Part shown: piece after piece, positions 35,980 through 47,514 of the stretch
How positions within the stretch are numbered: the first letter of the stretch is position 1
How the letters are laid out: every line of letters starts with the position of its first letter
Assembly: GCA_029204225.1 (NCBI GenBank)
Contig: CM055093.1
Span: forward strand, 45,306,338 to 45,370,337
Reading direction: 5' to 3'
Origin: Diphasiastrum complanatum
Lineage: Eukaryota; Streptophyta; Lycopodiopsida; Lycopodiales; Lycopodiaceae
Length of the DNA stretch: 64,000 nucleotides
The notes under the pieces: model-generated
The model's input: only the letters and a program-made list of their open reading frames with translations
What the model was told of the DNA's origin: nothing
Database searches by the model: none
Program-made: the position numbers and the translations under genes

Positions 35980-36420
35980 CCTATTCTAAGCATGCCAATG
36001 ACAAGCAACACAAGGGAAATGGATGGTGGACAAACCAACCCAACCAATCCTAGATTGAATCAATCTCAAAGAGGAGTGAGGCATTACACTAACAGCATAT
36101 GGCTACTAGTATCACAATCAAGGATACACTAATGAGATCCCAATAGGTATACTTAGAACCCCCAAGGCCCATGCACCACTAGTAGTGCACTGTGACACCT
36201 CACTTGACACCTCTATAGCCTATCTGGGCCACGTCATCCAGTTTCTCAATGACTCACTGATAGACCCATACAAATCCACCATCATGAGTTTAGGCCTACA
36301 ACCATTAATTATGACCTTATACACATAAGGGCCCCAACTCCCTTATAGTCATAACTAACTTATGGGTTGTTGGTCTATTGATCTCTAGCGTGGACACGCT
36401 ATTTGAGACCAATCGTGGGC
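35980..36420. repeat. Dispersed repeat, copy 2 (long form)
   Basis: Same repeat as 30440-30590 plus about 290 additional bases (36021-36309). Contains the hairpin TAGCGTG-GA-CACGCTA at about 36388. Confidence 0.75.
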
Positions 36421-36439
36421 ATGACAGTTGTAGTGTTTG

Positions 36440-36973
36440 TAGGCTAGATAATTGGAACAAAGGTTGCAGAAGACTAGATAAATCGATTGTAGTTGTCGTA
36501 ATCATTTTTCCTGCAAAAATACTCTGTTCCGACGGTACTGTCTCTGTTGAACAGGAACAACATCTTTTTTTAGATCAATACGGTGCTCACCAAATTCAGC
36601 AGGCATTCCTTTCAAGTCGTCGAGAACCATGCGAACACATACTGGTACTCCTTTAGCAATTCGGTAAATTCTGCTAACTCAGTTTCACCTAGAGACTTTG
36701 AAACATGAACAAATCTGCCAAGTGCAAGTTTCATTAGCTTTGTTGAATCTGGTAAAATAATAACTTCCATCATACTAGCCTTTTTATAGCCATGAATTTT
36801 GCACATTGTTGTCTCCACGAATTTATTCTTGTGATAGCTTGGTCCTTATTTCCAAATTCGTTTTTGGATTTGTCAGATTCGTCGGATTCATCATCAACAT
36901 CTTTAGCATCTTGATCAGAATCTTCCAAATTATTGTCTGCAGCTTTTGGTTTATTAATAGATATATCAGGCAA
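36440..36973 (-). pseudogene. Gypsy protease-RT linker and RT start (element U)
   Basis: From 36973 the minus strand gives an acidic linker (DSDQDAKDVDDESDESDKS), then VSKSLGETELAEFTELLKEY with YVFAW, then after a frameshift LKGMPAEFGEHRIDLKKD and VVPVQQRQYRRN. This is the block just before the RT palm in Tat-type gypsy pol. It decays after about 36480. No LTR is associated. Confidence 0.7.
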
Positions 36974-37919
<946 letters not shown>

Positions 37920-38161
37920 AGCACTCTTTGGCCAATCTGTGTGTCAGAGATGTTAAGGGTGATCAAGGCAAAAGCCTTGCCATCCCTGAGCTTCCATTAA
38001 AAAATGGCTTGCTCGTCGACACTGGGAAGTAGTTATGCTCCAATGACTATTCTCCAAAGCTCCTTGGCCATTAGTACAACCCTCATCTTGAATTTCCACA
38101 AGTGGTAGTTCGCACCATCGAGTTTGTCTACCATTAGAGTAGACTGTGGTTGTGAATCCAT
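37920..38161 (-). pseudogene. Copia gag N-terminus (element K)
   Basis: Minus strand from ATG 38161: MDSQPQSTLMVDKLDGANYH, LWKFKMRVVLMAKELWRIV and, after a frameshift, GKAFALITLNISDTQI. Clearly homologous to the gag start of A and J. Everything downstream is missing beyond about 37920. Confidence 0.8.
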
Positions 38162-38271
38162 TTGGAATTTCTAAATGAGTGTAATGCACAATTATAGCAA
38201 ATGTCTACACTATATCAGAATGATCGTTCTGATAATGTCAACTCTATATGTGTATAGCGATCAAAGTAAAA

Positions 38272-38307
38272 GCTCTGATACCATGTTGGGCTCTGATGCC
38301 ATGTTGG
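38272..38307 (-). promoter_or_regulatory. Duplicated primer binding site (element K)
   Basis: Two tandem 18-bp copies (38272-38289 and 38290-38307, one mismatch). On the minus strand each consists of six LTR-terminal bases (CCAACA) plus a 12-base initiator-Met primer site (TGGTATCAGAGC in the gag-proximal copy, TGGCATCAGAGC in the LTR-proximal one). Confidence 0.9.
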
Positions 38308-39430
38308 AATTCGACAGGTGGATCAACCGACAATGCTTGTTGGAGCAAATGCAGCAGCAAGGAATCCTTAGTGCATGAAACTAAGTCTATCGATTTAGTA
38401 ATCAGACCGACTTCGAAGTCTCAAAGTCTGTCCTACTTGATTGATCACAACTTCAAAGTTGTTGGATTAGGCTAAGTTGCTTCCCTAGCCATGCAATTAT
38501 CTTGATTATAGAATTCAGCTTTGCGAAAGCATTTTAGGTGAAGTGCATTAGAGCAATAAATCGACATGAGCTATCAATCATACAAGAATGATTTAATCTA
38601 CTAAGAATGAATAACCAGAACATGTGCTAAAGAAAGCATTCATGATGACATGCATGACTTAGATTATTAGAACAAAAGTTATTTAGTCATGAAAGAAACA
38701 TACAGTCAAAAATGCATGCAGAGTCGCGATTTTCCTGAAACAATACTCTGTGATAACAGAGAGGAAGATCAAAGCAATTGTGCTCTGAAGCTCGACTTGA
38801 CCGAATTGGTCGACAATTGAGCTGATACAATGTTCATGCAGATAGTAGATGAGCCTCTGGTTGATCATGGAGCTTAATCGTAGTAACTGATAAGTAGCTG
38901 TATATATACACATGGCTCACTGATTAAAAGAATGATTAATGTGTGATTTACAAACAGGATTAAAGCACTATGTGCTATTGGCAGTCACACTCGGACAATA
39001 TTTGATTCAGTTGGAGATTCTGTCCAGCTATGACAAATGTACTGGTAAACCGCCAGATTGATGACATTGATGTTTGGAAAACTTTGATGTCGATGAAGTC
39101 GATGACGTGGAAGTCGAAGACTTCGTAGCTTGACTTGATCAGACGTCAAAGTCGAAGACTCCGATGTTGAGGAAGTCGATGACGTGGAAGTCAATGACGT
39201 GGAAGTCGAGGACTTCGTAGCTTCCCTTTAATCAGCTGTCGAAGTCAGAGACTTCGATGTTCAGAAAGTTGATAACATGGAAGTCGAAGACTTCAATGTC
39301 GAGGCTGGGCTCAAAACCATTTGTCAGGAAAAGTCAATATCGGGCATGTCGATGCAGACTATTATCAACTTTCCTTGTATTTTTGCAGACTGTAAGAATA
39401 TTTACAACCGCAAAATGAATGGATCTAGAT
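38302..39430 (-). mobile_element. 5' LTR of copia element K (outer end approximate)
   Basis: Begins TGTTGGAATTCGAC at the primer site. A TATA box (minus-strand TGTATATATA, 38901-38910) would drive transcription toward gag. The portion beyond the TATA box, the expected U3, contains the GTCGAAGAC repeats at 39070-39330. The outer boundary is not identifiable. Confidence 0.55.
39070..39330. repeat. Degenerate tandem repeats with TGACGTGG and GAAGTC hairpins
   Basis: Three imperfect units of about 75-95 bp starting GATGTCGATGAAG, GATGTTGAGGAAG and GATGTTCAGAAAG. They contain TGACGTGGAAGTC three times (the middle unit has an extra 16-bp duplication) and GAAGTCGAAGACTTC, a six-base-pair hairpin, twice. 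TGACGTGG matches the ACGT-core element bound by plant bZIP factors. Confidence 0.75.
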
Positions 39431-39906
39431 TAGTAGAGAGAGATAGGGATGGAGATTATAGAAATCCAACAGAAGGGTAGTATGAGGCCATTCCCCTTGG
39501 TATTGAGACCAACTAGAGGGATCATACTATGAAGGAAACCTGTCAAAACTTGATTATTCCTTAGGATTATACAAACTAGGATTCATGTGTGCAATCTTGC
39601 GAAGAAAGTAGCTTTGGGTAAGAAGCCAAGATCTACAAGAATACAAAACCATGGACATCAAATACAAGAGGTTGGGTTAGATCTACAATGTTATGGGCTA
39701 GTCAATCACACAAACCTATAGACTAGCTTGAGCTTAAAGTGACCCCTCAAGATAGCCGAGACAAGACCAATGACAAAAGACCCACGCAACACTCAGTAGG
39801 AACACTCATCCCCGAGGGGAGTAGGGAGAGAGTACTGACGATAATCTAGAGCAAGTTACAGATAGACCCATCTAGGAAAGAGTGGATGGAAGGGTGTGAT
39901 CGGTAG
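39431..39906. other. No gene seen
   Basis: No motif recognised. The last part leads into the open region that follows in a frame with many stops. Confidence 0.25.
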
Positions 39907-40586
39907 GTGAGCCTTGGAAAGTCCACTAAGTCCGAGGAGCTGATAAAGTTTGCATCTATTGTTAACCCACTGCATGACCAAACTGGACCTCCTAACGAGG
40001 ACAGTGCACGTGATTCAGACTATGCAGAAGTACATAACATAGTATGGATAGCTCCTACAAATTTTCTCCCTAAATCTAGATCCATATGTTGTTGTGTAAC
40101 AAAGCAAGAAAATGACAAGAATCATGAACCCCCACCTGATGCATTTGATCAGGAATCATTTGATATCCAACGCTTATTCAAATATCAAGAAGAGACAATA
40201 GATGACCAAATGGTGGTAAACTTTGATACCTTTATCCAAGATTATACTGAAACACCAGATGACCCATTCCTTTGGGGTGAGACATGCATTGCTATATCTT
40301 TGAATTTTATATCAAGAATAGAGGCCGTAAACCAAAAATAAGAGAGCGGGTAAGGGATACCATACCTCCCACCCTGGATAGGGCAAATGGGGATGATCCA
40401 TATCATATAGGAGGAATGTTCAATGTTGTACGCGCAGATCTTCCATTTTTGCCATGGAATCCACCCATATATCAAAATAATGTGCAACAATCAAGAGACC
40501 TAAATTTTTTAACCCCCAATTTCATACATCATGATAGACCTACAACAAAAGATGAATACTCAAATAACAAGATCGATGTTGGGTAG
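39907..40586 (+). pseudogene. Unrecognised open region, about 220 codons with one stop/shift
   Basis: Frame 39907-40341 (MSLGKSTKSEELIKFASIVN, HNIVWIAPTNFLPKSRSICC, FDTFIQDYTETPDDPFLWGE) ends in TAA. The overlapping frame 40284-40586 continues with ERVRDTIPPTLDRANGDDPY, LPFLPWNPPIYQNN. The protein is acidic and proline-containing, without catalytic motif, zinc finger or membrane segment that I can see. A purine-rich tract follows at about 40753. It could be the 3' end of a retroelement internal region or a host-derived fragment. Confidence 0.35.
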
Positions 40587-40960
40587 ATGATATGATGACA
40601 AGCTACACCCTTATCCTTGATCTTACCTATGGGATAAGGTAAAATAGAAAGTTTATGTTTCATTTTCATTTGTTCATTTTTCTACTTTGCTATTCTTGTT
40701 GTTTGGTGAATTTTTTTATTTTTTTTCCATTCTGTATGTTATAAAAAAAATTTGAAAAAAAAAAGAGAAAAGAAAAAAAGAGACAAATCAAAGTTAATTC
40801 CTAGAAATGGCATTTGTTGCTAATCCTTGTTGAAGTGCAGGACTTAGATGATCCAAAAGTCAAAATCATTTGCACCCACCACCACTGCACTTGCATCAAG
40901 GGAGCTACCCACAAGCGAAGTCCATCCCATTCCATAACCGCCACATAACAGTTTCAGTTG
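40587..40960 (+). other. A/T-rich region with purine tract
   Basis: T-rich stretch, then an almost pure purine run (40753-40785). Such a run could be a polypurine tract before a 3' LTR, but no LTR start is evident; simple A-rich sequence is an alternative. Confidence 0.3.
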
Positions 40961-41060
40961 AAAGACACTCGAAGGCAAAGGCCAGATGTTCGACCACTGA
41001 AGCGACGACTAAAGGACACTCAAAAGCGAAAGTCAAATGTTCGAGGACTGAAGGAGCTCA
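40961..41060. repeat. Two 50-bp tandem copies
   Basis: AAAGACACTCGAAGGCAAAG at 40961 is repeated as AAAGGACACTCAAAAGCGAA at 41011, each continuing ..ATGTTCGA..ACTGAAG; about 75% identical. Confidence 0.7.
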
Positions 41061-41209
41061 AGGGGAAGGCGAAGCCCGAACAAGACATGCATCCGAACAA
41101 CTCCTGAAGATCGAAGATGGCGGATCTTCACGATCCAAGTACGAAGGAAAGCAAGAAAGTACCAAGAGGACGTCCTCCTCCATGGATGATGCTAAAGCAA
41201 TCTGAATAC

Positions 41210-41501
41210 TGTTGGAACGTGCTTAATCAACTATTCTTGTAATCAGAGATTAGATTAAAGATTTTCTCTCTCTATCCATATAAGTAGATTGAAGATGATA
41301 GAATCGGTTGGATTGTCAACTGATTGAGTGTCAACCAAAGCTAAGCATAGTGTTGTTGAGTCGACGTCCAAGAAGTTCGCTAGCAAGCGAGATGATTTGA
41401 CATTATTCATGAGAGACATAGTTTTTCTTGCGCCGACGCGCTTTGTGGGTTTGTGTGGGTAGTAGCCGGCAGTCAGACTCAAACTCCATTTGGGTTTCTC
41501 A
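41210..41501 (+). mobile_element. Short copia LTR (element L)
   Basis: TGTTGGAACG to TTTCTCA, about 290 bp, ending a few bases before a primer site. A CT run and TATATAAG-like CCATATAAG (about 41276) could be its core promoter. Short LTRs are common in some copia lineages. No second LTR seen. Confidence 0.6.
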
Positions 41502-41505
41502 ATAG

Positions 41506-41517
41506 TGGTATTAGAGC
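41506..41517 (+). promoter_or_regulatory. Primer binding site, initiator-Met tRNA type (element L)
   Basis: TGGTATTAGAGC, one change from the consensus copia site. Confidence 0.8.
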
Positions 41518-41648
41518 CGGTAAAGGCTCAAGCAGAGCCTAATGCTCCTATCAGAGCTTTTGATATAGCTTCAGAGCTATCGAATCCAGGACATCAAACA
41601 TTAAGAACGAGAAACCAAAAAACAAGCTGAAGAACACAATTCAGAACA

Positions 41649-41849
41649 ATGGCATCTATAAGTAGCATACAATCGAAGATCTGCACAATCCTCGACTCAG
41701 CTGGGTCTAAATTCCTAGCATGGAAGGTGAAGACCTCTCTCATCTTAAAGGGAGAAGGGCTATGGCAAGGTCATGTAGACATGGACTACTATAAGAATCC
41801 GAAGAATGAACAACCTCAAGGCAAACAAGAGAACCACAACAGTTCATAA
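41649..41849 (+). pseudogene. Copia gag N-terminus (element L)
   Basis: MASISSIQSKICTILDSAGS then KFLAWKVKTSLILKGEGLW has the N-x-x-x-W-K-x-x-x-x-x-x-L pattern of copia Gag starts. It lies 130 bases after the primer site and ends after about 66 residues. Different family from A/J/K and from N/O/P. Confidence 0.55.
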
Positions 41850-42084
41850 AGTTTACACGTTTAGGTTCAACAGGGATATCATGCGTCAACGAAGGTTTTT
41901 TGCTGTTCCCACATCCACTATCTTTCACATCATTGTATCCTGCTCCGCCACATATAAAGTTTCTGTTACAGTGATGGAGGTTTCACCGTGTGCTATATCA
42001 AAAACTTCCACGGTGTTGAGATCACATATAAATGCCCAACTGGTTCTGCGCAAGCTATGACATTAATATTCGTCCTTACTGTGA

Positions 42085-42258
42085 TTTGCTGAATGGCAGG
42101 TTAACCGACGCTGGAACGTGAACTTGGCACATCTTATACCTTTGTATCACCAAGTGCAGAATATAATGCGTCAATTTTTATCCTGTACGGTGCATACAAT
42201 TATGAGATCCCAAAAATCTCGTGCGGATTATCTTGCAAAGCAAGCTATCAAGATATGA
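42085..42258 (+). pseudogene. LINE-type RNase H C-terminal scrap
   Basis: VNRRWNVNLAHLIPLYHQVQ then SQKSRADYLAKQAIKI and a stop fits the C-terminal helix region of the RNase H (RVT_3) domain of plant LINEs (R-x-x-N-x-x-A-D-x-L-A-K-x-A). The N-terminal half of the domain is barely recognisable upstream. It could also come from a stand-alone RNase H-like gene. Confidence 0.5.
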
Positions 42259-42579
42259 GTTCAAAAGAAAGTAGAAATTTTTTTATACAAGCGTCAGTCG
42301 TTTACGTTGCTAGTTTTCACTTGTCTGCAGCTTTTCTACCTTTGGCTCACAGCTAGCCTTAATTCATCTTTTTCAATATCTAAGAGCAAAAGGTTACAAT
42401 GTCATTTTAAGATTTTTGCGATACCACTCAACTGTCTTGAAACGACTTTTGTTGTGCATCATCTTTTATTCATCATTCTATTTTTGTCAAACATAAGGAG
42501 CTATAAGAAATTACAAGATAGAAGTAGATGAGATTTTTTTGGAAATTACTTGAAACTATTTAAAACATCTGCATCATAT

Positions 42580-42945
42580 AATCTGAAAACCGTGAACGGT
42601 TCACCACGGTTCTAAAAGATTTTAACGGTGAACCGTGCAATAATTGATTAATTAATTAATTAATTTTTCTAAAGTTCCCAACCCCCAAAACAGCCCAAAA
42701 AATGCCAAAAAAGGCCAAAAAAACCAAAATTATTTAGGGAGTTTAATTATTCCTTTTGGGGAGGACCATAGCATTTGATTAATTAATTAATCAATGCCCC
42801 CAAAAACTGTGAAACAAGGGCCAAAAATCCATTGGGAGGGGTTTTGGGGCGAAATTAGCAAAAAAAAAATTATTTAATTGTAGGAACCGTACCACGGTTC
42901 ATGAACCATGGTACGGTTCACCCCACGGTTCTGAGAAACGTGGGT
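42580..42945. repeat. Foldback-like repeat with ACCGTG/CACGGT ends
   Basis: Left edge AACCGTGAACGGTTCACC and right edge GGTACGGTTCACCCCACGG, with short inverted forms (ACGGTGAACCGTGC at about 42634 and ACCACGGTTCATGAACCATG at about 42891). The middle contains ATTAATTAATTAA runs at 42647 and 42777. No coding sequence. It resembles a small palindrome-rich transposon, but I could not confirm a target duplication. Confidence 0.4.
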
Positions 42946-42949
42946 TCTA

Positions 42950-43403
42950 TGATCTGCATAGGAAATGCATATGCGAAATATATAATGGACTAAGTTACAC
43001 GTAACAACTGATTTAGAGCTAAGCTACGAAAGCATCACATAAGCAAGACTTAACCCTAGAAAGTAGTAAAGAGAGAGTAAGAAGACTAAAGAGAGAGATC
43101 AATATCATCAGCTGAGTGACAAATGACACAGATTCCCTACTTATAGCCTAGAGGAAGCCCTAAAAGGAAGTTTCCAGTGATAAGGGCCCAACTGGGAGGG
43201 ATAATAGTGCGCCCTCCAAGAAGGCCCCCACTCTCCAGTAATATGTCCAAATGTTCAAATAATGAATAATAAGGCCCAAGGCAAACCATATAGTCTAAGT
43301 GTCAATAATAAATAAAAAAGGGCCCAAGGCCTGCTTATGCATAAAGTAAAGTAAATGTAAATGGACGTGGCGAATGTAATGAGCCAAGTCCATAACTCTC
43401 CCC
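42950..43403 (-). mobile_element. 3' LTR region and polypurine tract of chromovirus M
   Basis: The purine tract (minus-strand GGGGAGAG, 43396-43403) lies just downstream of the pol of M on the minus strand, and about 440 non-coding bases follow. Position and the tract support a 3' LTR. The canonical TG end is not preserved and the outer end is estimated. Confidence 0.5.
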
Positions 43404-43439
43404 GACACAAAAATAAGACCCAACTAATGAAAAGAAAGT

Positions 43440-44770
43440 GGATCATACCGCAGCAAGCCCTGGTGGAACAACAACTAAAACAACATCTGATGTAGAGGAA
43501 TCAACAAGTGCAGCAAGAGCATGAGCATGAGTAATCTGCAAGTGATGGTGTATGATAAAAGACATCAATAGGCTCCCATGTGGCCTCCTCAACAGGATGA
43601 CCATCCTACTAGACCAAAAACTGAATCTGCCGGCGACATCGACTATGGTATAGACAAACTTGTAATATAGTAGCAGTAGGAAACTCAGCATCACAAAGAG
43701 CGTCATCCTCAATAGCAGCACATAATAAACTGACATGGAATACATCATAGACACGTGTGAAAGCAGAAAACTGTAAGCGATATGTAGTTGGACTAAGAAC
43801 TTCCAAAATGCAATAAGGTCCATAATAACGTGGTGCAGGCTTCTCAGTAGAAGCATGGCCCTGGATAAAATGATGACTTGCAGAGCGTAGACATAGATAA
43901 ACCATATCTTCATGCTGAAACTCAGCATGGCGGCGATGACAATCAACTGAGGTCTGATAACTCTGTTGAACATGTTGTCAATGAGAACTGGCCCAAGTAA
44001 TAAGTTCATGGGCACCTGATAGAAAAGATGCAAGTGTCACAGGTGTATCCTCAAGAGGAAGAAGAATGCCAGGTAAAAGAGGTGTAGCCATGAGATAATA
44101 AAAATGGTGAGATGCATGTGTTGGTACTAATAGAGCTATTATAGCTATACTCTACTAAACATAGATGCAGATCCCAATCCTTCTCAGAAGGAGTAACAAA
44201 ATGATGTAACTAATCCTCAAAGATCCTATTAAGGACCTCAGACTGCCCATCAGAAGTAGAGTAATAAGCAGAACCCATAAAAAGTTGTACATCCAAGATA
44301 CGCATAAACTCTATCCAGAATATGGATGTAAACTTACTATCTTGATCAAAAAGGATAGTACGAGAAAACCCATGCAGGCGAAAAATCTCTGATATGAACA
44401 AATGTGCACACTTCTGTGCTATGATCGTACTGTGAACTGTTATATAATGTGCCTATTTTGAGAACCTGTCAACTACCACCATACATGAATCATGACCACC
44501 CTAGGTATAGGGAAGGCCAAGGATAAAGTCCATAGATATATCAGTCCACTGGCGATGAGAAATAGGCCAATTCTGGAGCAAACCAGCAAACTTAGCACGA
44601 GAGTACTTATTACGAAGACAGAAAGAGCAGGTGACGAATAAGTATAGCAAGTTCAGATCAAAGAGAGGGCCAATAAAAATGGTCCTTGAGATGAGCATAA
44701 GACTTCTGAAAACCAAAGTGACCCCCGAATGAGCATCCGACAACAATTGAGAACGGATACCCAAGGAACT
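43440..44770 (-). pseudogene. Gypsy integrase with chromodomain (element M)
   Basis: From right to left: zinc finger remnant (DAHSGVTLVF, CSFCLRNKYSR), WTDISMDFILGLPYT, DSCMVVVDRFSK (first Asp), LFDQDSKFTSIFW (second Asp), STSDGQSEVLNR (Glu); then APRYYGPYCILEVLSPTTYR with FHVSLL; then a chromodomain at about 43640-43540 (QFLV-stop-WDGHPVEEATWEP). The chromodomain marks M as a chromovirus. Several stops and frameshifts separate the parts. It ends near the polypurine tract. Confidence 0.8.
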
Positions 44771-46200
44771 AGGAATACAAAGAGAACCACAACGATAAAG
44801 ACGGTGGTCAACAATGAAGTAAACCTGATGAGGATGGGATGAAACATGTGGGACATAACTATAAACATCACGAAAATTAGAACATGTGAGGTATGTGGTA
44901 GGTAGATCATCAAACCATGTAGGAACAGTAGCAAAAGAGTATTCAACAAAGCTAGAAGATGAGACAATGCATTAGCAACATTGTTAGCACGACAAGATAA
45001 TACAATATAGAAAAATCAAAAGATTGTAAAAATTGCAACCAACGAAACTAACGATCACTAAGATCATGTTGAGAAAAGAGATAACGTAAAGACTGGTGAT
45101 TAGTAACAATGTCAAACAAAACTCGATAAAGATAATGGTTCCACTTCTTAAGAGCATAGATAATAGCAAGAAGCTCTTTCTCATGCATGGAATAGTATTC
45201 ACACATAAGCAATATTGCACTGTGACTGGTGAAGCAAAGCACCCAAACCAACATTACTAGCATCAAACTTCTGATCAAACTATGGTAAACACATAATGAC
45301 AACACCAACAATAGCACGATGAAGAGTATCAAACACTGATTGACAATCAATCCAAAGAAAAGTACGAGAATTTTTCAAAAGTGCATGAAGAGGAGCTGTA
45401 ATAGTGGCAAAATGAGAAATGGGACAAAGAAGGTGAGTGGCTAACCCAATGAACATACGAACATGATGAACATCAGTCGGAATAGGCCTATCTTGGATGG
45501 CCTAAACCTTATTAGGGTCTAGACGAATGTGCCCATCACAAATCGAAAACCAAGAAACTTGATCTCAACAACAGCAAAACAACATTTAGACAACTTAGCA
45601 AAAAACTGGTGATGTACAAGTAACTGAAAAACAGAAGAAAGGTGGGAAACATGCTCAACAAGAGACTGGTTAAAAATAAGTAGATCATCAAAATAAACCA
45701 AGACACAACGACCAAGAAGCGGACGCATGATATTATTCATCACATTCTGGAATGTAGGAGGGCTATTAGTAACACCAAAAGGAAGCACACGAAATTCATA
45801 TAAACTAAGATGAGTACGAAAAGTAGTCTTATGTTTGTCAGAAAGGTGCATCCTAATTTGATAATATCTAGAACGAAGATCTATCTTAGAAAAGATCTTA
45901 GAGGTACCAAGCTAGTCAAAGAGGTCATCCATGTGCAAATAGGGTACTGATTATGAATAGTCAACTTATTTAAAGCACGGTAATCAATACAAAGACATTT
46001 GGTACCATCTTTTTTACTAACAAGGAGAACAGAGCCACCAAAAGGGCTATGACTAGGAACAATGAGACCCTCATCTAACAAGGCAGTAATCTGGAGCTCA
46101 AGCTCATCACGTTTAGATTAAGACATACTATAAGGGGGACAGGAAGATGTAATAACTCAGAGATCACTTGAGGAACAATGGTTGGAGTAGAAACTGGAGG
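44771..46200 (-). pseudogene. Gypsy RT and RNase H (element M)
   Basis: 46140-45881 gives [53 protein letters not shown]. 45851-45519 gives FRTHLSLYEFRVLPFGVTNS, PTFQNVMN and the catalytic VYFDDLLIF. RNase H follows at 45350-45048 (MCEYYSMHEKELLAIIYALK, KWNHYLY) and a linker with NNVANALSHL. Breaks lie at about 45870, 45510 and 45040. Upstream of 46200 the protease and gag are absent: the element is cut at about 46241, where LTR fragments begin. Confidence 0.8.
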
Positions 46201-46241
46201 AACTGCTAATGCACACTGAACACATAATAAGGCTGCACAAT

Positions 46242-46991
46242 TGTGAAAGTACAACAAAAAGGACCAAGAATGGATCTAAATCAGATTCTCAAGAGTGATT
46301 GGGTGTTAGATTAGATTGATCTATCAATCTACACAAGATTAGACACCTTCAAGATCAAATCTACATGATCTAACAAGAACAATCAAAATTGATCAAACTA
46401 GTACTTGCTAGTTTCACACGTGTTAAAACTTGTCAGAGTATGGACAACCAACAGAGAATGATGTTTACTAAGCTTAGAAAAATGGAATGCAAGTCATAGC
46501 CTGAAAAATGCACTAGTTGACTCAAATTTGGTGTATGAAGGTCAAAATGCACCAAAAATGAATTTAACTGTTCAAAACAGGTTCAGTATAGCTGCACACA
46601 TGTGGAAAGTACACCTACAGCCCACAACAAGATTTGGTACAAATATATTGCTTCTAGCTATCCATTCAAACTCGCTACCTCAATATCAACTAGAACCTGC
46701 CAATTTGGGTATAGTTTAGATCAATGTCTTAAAGGCACTTGTACTTGGATCTAATACCATGTGAAAGTATAGAAAAATGGACCAATAATGGACCAAATCG
46801 GATTTTCAAGTGTGATTGGGTGTTAGAATAGATTGATCTATCAATCTACACAAGATTAGACACCTTTTGGATCAAATCTACATGCATAGATCTAACATGA
46901 ACAATCAAAATTGATCCAACTAGTACTTGCTGGTTTCACACGTGTGAAAACCTATAAGAGTACGGACAACCAGTAGAGAATGATATTTACT
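46242..46991. repeat. Two direct LTR fragments with a primer site between
   Basis: 46242-46475 and 46760-46991 both begin TGTGAAAGTA and share about 230 bases (GATTGGGTGTTAGA, TCTATCAATCTACACAAG, ACTAGTACTTGCT, TTTCACACGTGT). Just before the second, 46747-46759 on the minus strand reads TGGTATTAGATCC, a degenerate copia primer site, so the right-hand fragment is a 5' LTR of a minus-strand element whose internal part is almost entirely gone. The start also resembles the solo LTR at 2277. Confidence 0.65.
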
Positions 46992-46992
46992 T

Positions 46993-47514
46993 TTACTGTC
47001 ATTTGTCACATTTCTTATTAATAATTGTGAGAGCACAATAAGAAGAAGAAGAAACTAGAACATTATGGAACTAAGCATCCATCCGCTTTCAAGTCTCCTA
47101 TTCATATGTGATTATTATAATTTGCATGCTCACAATCAAGCTTGCAATAGACTATGTACTTATCTATAATCTTAAATTCTAAATCAATGCAAAATGTTAA
47201 ACACACACACACATCTTCTCTTTCTCTCTTTTTTTTCTCTCTCTCTCTCACACACACACATTATAAATTTAACAATCTATTACTACCCAACACTATCTAT
47301 ATCTATTTGTCTATTAACCTAAATTGTAGATCAACGCAAAATTCAAAACATATACACATCCTCTCAAACACACACATACACCATCTTAAATAATTCTAAC
47401 AATCTACTATAAACACTATAAAAAATCAGTATATTATAAACACTATCACAATCTTGACGGTCAAAGAGCCCCTATTACACCAATGGTTGTTAAGGGTTAG
47501 AGGTAGGTCATAGT
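46993..47514. repeat. CA/CT microsatellite-rich segment
   Basis: Short CA and CT runs (47201-47262, 47360-47385) are set in sequence (AAATCAATGCAAAATGTTAAA) that matches, in inverted orientation, units of the compound array at 57.6-58.65 kb. Confidence 0.7.

Noticed and set aside
30549-36405. Apparent covariation in a hairpin shared by two repeat copies (AGCATG-GA-CATGCT versus AGCGTG-GA-CACGCT)
   Set aside because: Both differences are CpG transitions on opposite strands of a palindrome, so methylation-driven deamination explains them without selection for RNA pairing.
43443-44033. 196-codon hydrophobic minus-strand ORF that looks like a membrane protein
   Set aside because: It is an out-of-frame reading of the integrase-chromodomain region of element M.
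47154-47393. CRISPR-like spacing of short repeats
   Set aside because: The repeats are CA/CT microsatellites with irregular spacing in plant DNA; there is no repeat-spacer structure.
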